Origin: Nymphaea colorata
Lineage: Eukaryota; Streptophyta; Magnoliopsida; Nymphaeales; Nymphaeaceae
DNA: 64,000 bases
NCBI RefSeq assembly: GCF_008831285.2
Contig: NC_045139.1
Span: 14,428,354 to 14,492,353, forward strand
Direction: 5' to 3'
The position numbers were made by a program, and so were the translations under genes. Every line of letters starts with the position of its first letter. The first letter of the stretch is position 1. Below, piece after piece: positions 57,749 to 64,000 of this stretch. The notes beneath the pieces were generated by a model that searched no databases, was not told the origin of the DNA, and saw nothing but the letters and a program-made list of their open reading frames with translations.

Positions 57749-58000
57749 TCCGGTCTAGTTAAATTTTCCAATTTTATATCGACTAGGTTTAGATACATCT
57801 ATAATTGTTGCTTGGTGTTCACGGTTGGATCAAAGACTACGCCTGAGCCACTAATTTCTGCTGACCAGTTGAATCCGGTCTAGCTACATTTTCCACTCTC
57901 ATATCGACTAGGTTTAGATACATCTATAATTGTTGCTTGCCGTTCACGATTGGATCAAAGACTACGCCTGAGCCACTAATTTCTGCTGAGCAGTTGCATC
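57749..58000. repeat. Tandem duplication, two ~125-bp copies
   Basis: TCCGGTCTAG at 57749 and again at 57875 starts each copy. The copies share ATATCGACTAGGTTTAGATA, then CATCTATAATTGTTGCTTG, then GTTGGATCAAAGACTACGCC-like sequence, and end in TTTCTGCTGA-CAGTTG. They are about 90% identical by eye with one small indel. No coding role is visible. Confidence 0.9.
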
Positions 58001-59210
58001 GTGCTTCATTGATCCGCAGCCCAGTCCTAGACCCAATTCAGTATAGGTTCAGTCTCCGTCTACCGCCATGTTCAAGGGCTACCATCATGTTTGGGGACGA
58101 AACAGAGGACTCGACAGATTTCACTCTTAAAGAGTTGTGCCCCACAGACAGATGACCAACGCACTGATTGGTGCATTTTATTTTGATGTTTAAATTGACA
58201 GCAAGAAAACTTGGATGATTCAAAACAAACTGACTATGCCTGGAAGTATCAGCCTGACCTTGAACTGGTTTTGGTGTCTAGAATAGTGTCATCAATATCA
58301 TTCTGCATTGATCTCATTTGGCTGATGTATACTGTCTTGAAAGCTTGGTTAACAGAGATGGGTTCACAACTTTGTTTCCTTAATATTAAACCCAGATCCA
58401 ATTTGGACAATAGAGAGCAATTCTTTTCATCATTTTGCTAAAGAAGTCACTTCCAAAGCAGACATAATTTGGCAAATTGATCTGTAATGTGAAACTCCTC
58501 CTGTGCTTCCTTCTATTCCCATAGATATCTTTCTGAACCGACTCAAGTAGCCGGATGTGCACACCTCGCTGTTGTCATCGGGTTCACTGAGTTGCGAGTG
58601 ACAGTCTATCTAGCCACTATTTCTAGTCCAGTATGGTTTCTCTATATTACCAACATGAATGGGCCGACAAGCTCAGTTGGGTGCCTAGCACACTCGCATG
58701 ATTATGCACTTTGATTGTGCATCTCTCCAATGAACTTGGTGATTTGTGGCCCTTTTCCACTGTGCATGACTCACCTAGCACTTTTGCTTGTTAATCTAAG
58801 TAGAGGACAAGAATCCTCATCCTAAAAAGGAGAAATAGGGATTCATGGTACCACCAAGAAAATTCCAGTCGAGTATATAGTTTCCCACCAGAATAAAAAA
58901 GACAAGCAGATTTAAGAGGGAGAAATTGATGGATGTATCGAGAAAAATTGGCACAAGAAGCCATAGACACATGAACAAGCTATTGCCTTTTTCTAGGTCT
59001 CATATGCAGCTAGAGTACAGACAACTAAAGTATTCTACATATTGAACAGCGTCTGTGGTCGGTCTCATGGCAGACGTTATGCTCGTGACTTGACCAACCA
59101 CATCCTTTTCATCACTTTTTGGCTCAAATCAGATGAGCACAGCCATATGTAATTAGACATCAGCTATGGTGCTTCATATTCATAGCTTAATTTGATTTAT
59201 GTGAACCGTT
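58001..59210. other. Non-coding stretch; nothing recognisable
   Basis: No conserved domain, splice-consistent exon set or repeat structure was noticed on either strand. Confidence 0.45.
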
Positions 59211-59211
59211 A

Positions 59212-59368
59212 AGGGCAGTTTGATAGCAGTAACAATTTATTACTGTCCTATCAATCCATACCAAAGAATGGAGAAGATTTCTGCAACATAGTGTTCCATA
59301 AATCTACCCCAATTTTTGGGGCAAATTCATGGAAAAATATCAACTTGTTACTACTGCCAAACACCCCT
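59212..59368. repeat. Tourist-like (PIF/Harbinger-type) MITE
   Basis: The left end GGGCAGTTTGATAGCAGTAA (from 59213) is matched by the inverted right end, which read from outside is GGGGTGTTTGGCAGTAGTAA, ending at 59367. That is about 24 bases at roughly 75% identity. The element is about 155 bp and non-coding, and folds at AATCTACCCCAA/TTGGGGCAAATT in its middle. The flanks are TAA on the left and TGA on the right, a degenerate version of the 3-bp TWA target duplication of this group. It is related in its core to the fold-back at 26.1 kb. Confidence 0.6.
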
Positions 59369-59529
59369 GAAAGACCTTCTAGGACTAAATACGGGTCTGA
59401 CACTGCTAGGAAAATATGCCATTCTTTTACTAGGTAAAGTTAATCAGCTTCTAGGCCATTCCTTGCCATATCAAATGGTACATCTCAGTCCAATAAAGAA
59501 AAGTTCCTGACATGAATCTGTTTTAAAAG

Positions 59530-59640
59530 TTGAGGCAGATTCATAAAATACTTTTTAAAGTGTTTTATGAATCTGCTACAATCTTTGGATGATTTTTATG
59601 AAACTGTTACTTATTGTTCCATTAACCAAGAGGACCCTTA
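59530..59640. repeat. Second fold-back next to the MITE
   Basis: GAGGCAGATTCATAAAATAC (from 59532) pairs with GTGTTTTATGAATCTGCT (ending about 59577) around a six-base loop, leaving a near-perfect 18-base hairpin. Further out, GTTACTTATTGTTCC and a CCCTTA end (59640) echo the start of the MITE at 59211 in inverted orientation. The whole 59211-59640 stretch may therefore be two nested or adjacent elements. Confidence 0.5.
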
Positions 59641-61596
59641 GTCTCTATAACAAACTAATACGTTGTACACGTTCTTGTGGTTCGCAAATACTCACAGCCA
59701 TTGTATTCAGTCGTCCATGGAGAGGGGTAAGATCATGAGCAGCGGTAAACAACATACGCACATGCAAACATGTTTAAGTAACTCACAGGCGCATGAACTA
59801 GCCATGTGCCAGTGTCCTGATCATATAGAGCAGTATCTTGCCGAATTCAGTACGAAACCACGTCGAATCTGATAGATAAAAAGTCACGCCGCTGCAATAT
59901 CATCCCAAAGGAGCTGTCATAATCTATCAGTTCACTAAGATGAATAAAGTTAGTCTGGTGAGCAAAATCGAATGCTTGATTCACTCCCTCTCCCCCAACT
60001 CTCTTCCTATGTATAAATTTTGAAGCGGACTGCAGCATAATTGCATTGTAATTCAGAATATTTTTGTCAAGAAGAAACAATAATTTGAAGTTTCATGTGG
60101 CGGTAAACGTAAGGACATGGTTATCAATACATACGTTTTTGAAAAAACCTTGTCCAGAGCCGTACATAGCGGTATGTAGTATCTCATATATGTGCAGTGC
60201 AAATTTGAGGGGTTGTCGCGATCTAAATAGTTGAATCGTTAACAAACCATGTGCCAGTGTCCAATATGTTCACAGTTCTTAGCTGTCTCACTATGATTCA
60301 CGAAAGTTTTATAGTTAAATATAAATAAATATAGACTGCTGGAGTTGGAATTACCATAGCTTTTGGCATTAGACTTCCCGGCTAATCAGGGTTGGAGGTA
60401 GGTGTAAGCAATGTGCAGGAAATTGGCCACACCCATACAGACTCACACGAAGTGTTTATTTTCATCTTGATATTTCATGACAGTTTTTCTCATTTACATG
60501 TTAAAAGTTTAAAATTTATGACTAGTACCTGTTCGACAGATTTTTCTAGATCTCCCCCCGCCTTCGGTCCCGGTTACGTTGGGTCAAGTACATTGGCATT
60601 GCTAATTGATCTAGCATTTATTTACCAAACATACTACCACATGTACATTGACGCATAATGAACTGATTGAGGGACAAATTAATGAAGGGCACCAATATAA
60701 TAATAAGATTGGATAACCTGCATGTAAACAAAAGAATTTTTTGAGACTGTGTTGGCAACTGCCCACACAGGCCTACACGTGTAAGAAACTAAAGCAAGAA
60801 TTGAGCATTTTGAAAAATGCCTTGTATATACATGAAATATCAGCAACTATGACAGAAGAAAATGTCCGCAAAGATGGGTGAAACGATCAAATTAAAACGT
60901 TATTTTCCTCTCACTCTGAAATACCATTGACCATGAACAATTCTCGACCAGATACCATCTCTCTTCTCCTCTCCCCAAAATCTCGTCCATTCATTGTATA
61001 TCCCTTTCTTCCTCTCTCCTAAGCGCAAAAGCGAACAAAATACAAGGGTTGCGTATTAAATCAGCCCCGCCGACGCAGAATAGAGATGTAAATGAGTTTC
61101 CAGTCCAAGATGGCTCTTGCAATTTTTGCCTACCATTTTAATTTTTGAGTGGCAATCTTTTTTTTGCAGACAGTTCGCGCGTAAGATCACTAACCGGCCT
61201 TCTTGACTCATCAGTATGGACCCAGACGTACGTCATTTCAAGTGAGCAAAGGCACAGCAACAGGTGACCTCCTGAACTTCGGACCGTCAAAGTCAAGTTC
61301 ACCCCTGGTCTCCGCCCAGGCGCCGATCGACCAAACACCTTGCAAGTTGCAAAGCAGATTTCAGATTTCCTCCCTTACACACCCGCGAATTTTTACAAAG
61401 AAAACCACCAAAGAACCACTTGAAACTAACGCAGACATGCACATTTTCTATTGATTACACTCCTCTTACTTTACAAACTGAATGCGCATGCACAACATGA
61501 ACGGAGGACCGATATCCCTTTGAAATAAGGGAAAAAAAAAAAAAGAAGAAACAGCAGCTGGTTCATCGAAGGCAATAAGAAACCAATGCAAAAGTT
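59641..61596. other. Non-coding stretch and 3' flank of the LIFEGUARD gene
   Basis: No gene is recognised. TGTTGGCAACTGCCCACACA near 60752 is the inverted counterpart of a similar 22-base word near 11594, perhaps from a shared element. An A-rich run at 61530-61545 and the region next to 61596 are the likely 3' UTR of the minus-strand gene. Confidence 0.45.
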
Positions 61597-64000
61597 TTAC
61601 GACTCAGCTGCTCGAAGCAATGTCAACAGCGAAAGAAACAGGTTGATGATGTCGAGATAGAGAGAGACAGAAGCCCAGATGTATTCGTCGTAGCTGTATC
61701 GCTTGATCAGGTTATCGGTGTCATAGACGATGTAGCCGCAGAAGATGAGCGCTGCAAGGCCGCCATAGACCATGGTGGTGATCCGTCCCAATGGGAAGAA
61801 GGCCTGAAAAACCAACACAAACGACAGCTCAGCTCGATGTGTTTATACAAGAAAGGAAGGGATGTCGTAGGCTCGTAGCTAGCTTACTCCATGCCTCTAC
61901 TGAAAGAAACTTGGTCTGCAGGATTTACCTGTATGAGGCCAAATACGATGAGCACCATCAGCGAGCCAAGCAGGAAAGGCGCCAGAAAACTGAAGTCAGA
62001 GCCTCGTCTGGCTGCCCAGAATGTGTAGAGGGTCAAAGTCACGACCACTACGGCCGTCAGAATGACAGCTTCGAGGACGACCTTGCCTGGTACAGATCCA
62101 CGAGAGGGAGGTGGGTTTTAAAAACTGAATTAAGTGTGTGTAACGGCTCAAGGAATCCATGAGGAGCCGCAGAACAGAGGAGGGCAGATAATAGCATTTT
62201 TTATAATACACAGTAATGCATCACATACAACATATAAGCCAGCCCGACCAAATACACGTTGCATTGCTTAGTCCTACATTCGCTATTGTTAATATCATTG
62301 CATATCATTGCTTAGTCCTTTTTCTAGTATAAAAAGGCAACTTGTACCGGCGAAATGCATTGGGGCGTGTCATCCTATATCGATAACAAAACAATAAAGC
62401 GCTAAAATTGATATTGCTATTGGACGCATCAAGAGTCGAGCCAAGGAGCATCCCTCCTGGTTGCTCATTCTCAAACCACCAGGAGGTTTGTAGCTGTACC
62501 ATTAGAAGTTTATAAGTGGTGAGTAGTGGTAGGAAAAAAATGTGAAAAAAAGTTGAAACCTAAATCAGGACTTAACTGTTGCCTGAGTGTTTTCATGATT
62601 TTGACATGGTAAGAGTACGCCAATCAGAGTTCGTCACCATCCTAAAAAGGAATACTTTAAACCATATTGAAACTATGTTTCAGTATCAAACACAAAACCA
62701 GGTCTCTTGACATAGTTTTAGCATTAAAAAGAATGTTTTATAACTAAAAGATTTGCAGTAACCAGTTGTAAAATTCAATGTAAATCACCCCATGATCCTT
62801 CCTGACTGACTAGTGTAATATACAAATATCAACAGCACGAAACAAAGTCCCCTAGCGGCATAACTTTGCTCTCTGATGCTTGCCGCATCATTTAAAAAAA
62901 AAAACGTTCTTAAAATTTAAACTTTGATGTCGAAAAGCAACCACAAGGAGAACGGCATGATTAGATTTTGGCACCAAATTGGCATCAAAAGGCTCTCGTT
63001 AACATAGGCTATTCTCGTACTTCTCTTTGTTTTGCTATTGGTTACACTCAGACTAGATAAATCCTTTATTTACTTGGCAAAGTGGCCTAGTTAGTAAAAT
63101 AATAATAATAATAAATAAATAAATAAACAACAACAACAACACACACAAAGAGGTTCAAAACATTCTGTAAACATGGTCTATTTTTCACAGGAAAATCTGA
63201 AACAAACAGACTCAGATGACCCAATCTTAACTCGCCACTAGTAGGTTCGCCTCCCTATCAAGGTTCGTGGTCGTCCGAAGAAGCAAGTGAACGCCGGTAC
63301 ATCAAGGTCACACTATACTACAATAAGTTCAGTAAAACGAAAATTGATATTGGCAAGAGTGATGCTAGCTCCTTGTGGTTCCAGACAACATGAAAGGTCG
63401 ACTAATACCTAAAGGACAGCACCACACGTCAAGATCGGATACTGAACGGTGAAGTAAAGTTCGTCAAGGACAGAGAAAAAGATAACAGAGACGGCGGAAT
63501 CTCCAAATCAGAAGTAAAGGAGGCCACATCAAACAGTCCGTGCGCGAAAAGCAAAAACGCAAGTTGCGAAACGTAGAGCGTCATTAACAAATGCAGCCTC
63601 CTAAACAACACAAGAATCAACAATGATGAACCAATAAAAGGCAAGTATAGAACGGATTACTGCGGTGGAAAAGCAAATTTAAAACAACGCAACGAGAAAA
63701 ATAAAGACAAGGAAGTGGAGGCTAGATACAGAACCTTAGGATCAGAGAAAGAGGTCGAGATTCCCTTACCATGAGTGAATGCGCAGCTCAAGCCGATCAA
63801 GAAGCTCAGCGAAATCGTAAAGATTCCGAGAAGAAAAAAATTGACGGGGTGACGTTGATGGTAGAAATACAGGGGGCATAATGCTACAAAAAGAAACCAA
63901 AAATCAGCCAGGAAAACAAAACCTAGATGGCAGAATTATCAGCTATGTTAAGATAACGAAGGAAAACCCAAAAACATCCACGACAATACAAGTTTACCTC
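61597..64000 (-). CDS. LFG: LIFEGUARD / BAX-inhibitor-1-like protein, 3' part (runs off right edge)
   Basis: On the minus strand the visible exons are 63883-63770, 62086-61929 and 61803-61597 (stop). The last three window bases (GAG then GTAAAC) look like the donor end of the preceding exon. The 159 visible residues cover the C-terminal half of a TMBIM protein. They include LCPLYFYHQRHPVNFFLLGI, FTISLSFLIGLSCAF, KVVLEAVILTAVVVTLTLYT, FWAARRGSDFSFLAPFLLGS and FFPLGRITTMVYGG. The family hallmark follows: FCGYIVYDTDNLIKRYSYDE, YIWASVSLYLDIINLFLSLL, then LRAAES. About five of seven membrane spans are present, with the conserved Asp residues of the proposed ion-conducting site (YDTD, LYLD). LFG proteins sit in ER/tonoplast membranes and dampen cell death and calcium signalling; this is family knowledge. 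The intron after 63770 is 1.7 kb. Confidence 0.95.
63096..63150. repeat. Compound AAT/AAAT/AAC/AC simple repeat in a LIFEGUARD intron
   Basis: Runs of AAT, AAAT, AAC and then AC units follow one another without break inside the 1.7-kb intron (62087-63769). It is a compound microsatellite. Confidence 0.85.

Noticed and set aside
1-64000. tRNA, rRNA, snRNA genes or CRISPR-like arrays
   Set aside because: No cloverleaf with matched A and B boxes, no rRNA core motifs and no spaced direct-repeat array were found. Words such as GGTTCAAATTCC near 12115 lack the rest of a tRNA.

Overview
The window is nuclear DNA of a flowering plant. The genes have GT-AG introns with pyrimidine-rich acceptors, and every recognisable product belongs to a plant family: IQD calmodulin-binding protein, plastid ribose-5-phosphate isomerase, DYW-class pentatricopeptide protein, ALA-interacting subunit, VAN3-binding-protein family and LIFEGUARD. 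I cannot fix the species. There is no prokaryotic or organellar gene cluster and no recognisable viral or retroelement coding region.

Layout. 1-1277 (-) holds the 5' three exons of an IQD gene that runs off the left edge. 1.3-8.4 kb is non-coding, with simple repeats, short tandem duplications, an inverted pair of E2F-like sites and one unassigned exon-like open stretch. 8478-9284 (+) is a two-exon RHY1A-like RING-H2 E3 ligase. 9.3-12.4 kb is non-coding. 12508-17314 (+) is a six-exon secreted, probably GPI-anchored EGF-like protein with a TATA box. 18419-19285 (-) is an intronless plastid ribose-5-phosphate isomerase. 21305-23893 (-) is an intronless DYW-type PPR protein. 26967-31807 (+) is an eight-exon CDC50/ALIS flippase subunit. 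31.8-52.8 kb is a 21-kb stretch in which I recognise no gene, only microsatellites, tandem duplications and decayed repeats. 52815-56559 (+) is a seven-exon DUF828 plus PH-domain protein (FORKED/VAN3-binding family). 56.6-61.6 kb is non-coding, with a 125-bp tandem duplication and a Tourist-like MITE. 61597-64000 (-) is the 3' part of a LIFEGUARD/BAX-inhibitor-1-like gene that runs off the right edge.

The genes are unrelated housekeeping, signalling and organelle genes, not a cluster or pathway. Two act on membrane lipid or trafficking systems (ALIS and the DUF828-PH protein), one in the plastid (RPI), one probably in an organelle on RNA (PPR), one in calcium signalling (IQD), one in ubiquitin transfer (RHY1A-like) and one in endomembrane cell-death control (LIFEGUARD). 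Exon boundaries were derived by reading the splice sites and checking that phases join; the summed coding lengths of all five complete genes are divisible by three.

I found no undescribed biological system. The most interesting observations are the fully symmetric phase-1 exons of the EGF-like gene, a NAGNAG tandem acceptor in the DUF828-PH gene, the inverted E2F-like promoter element, and several young-looking tandem duplications and fold-back elements in the gene-poor parts.
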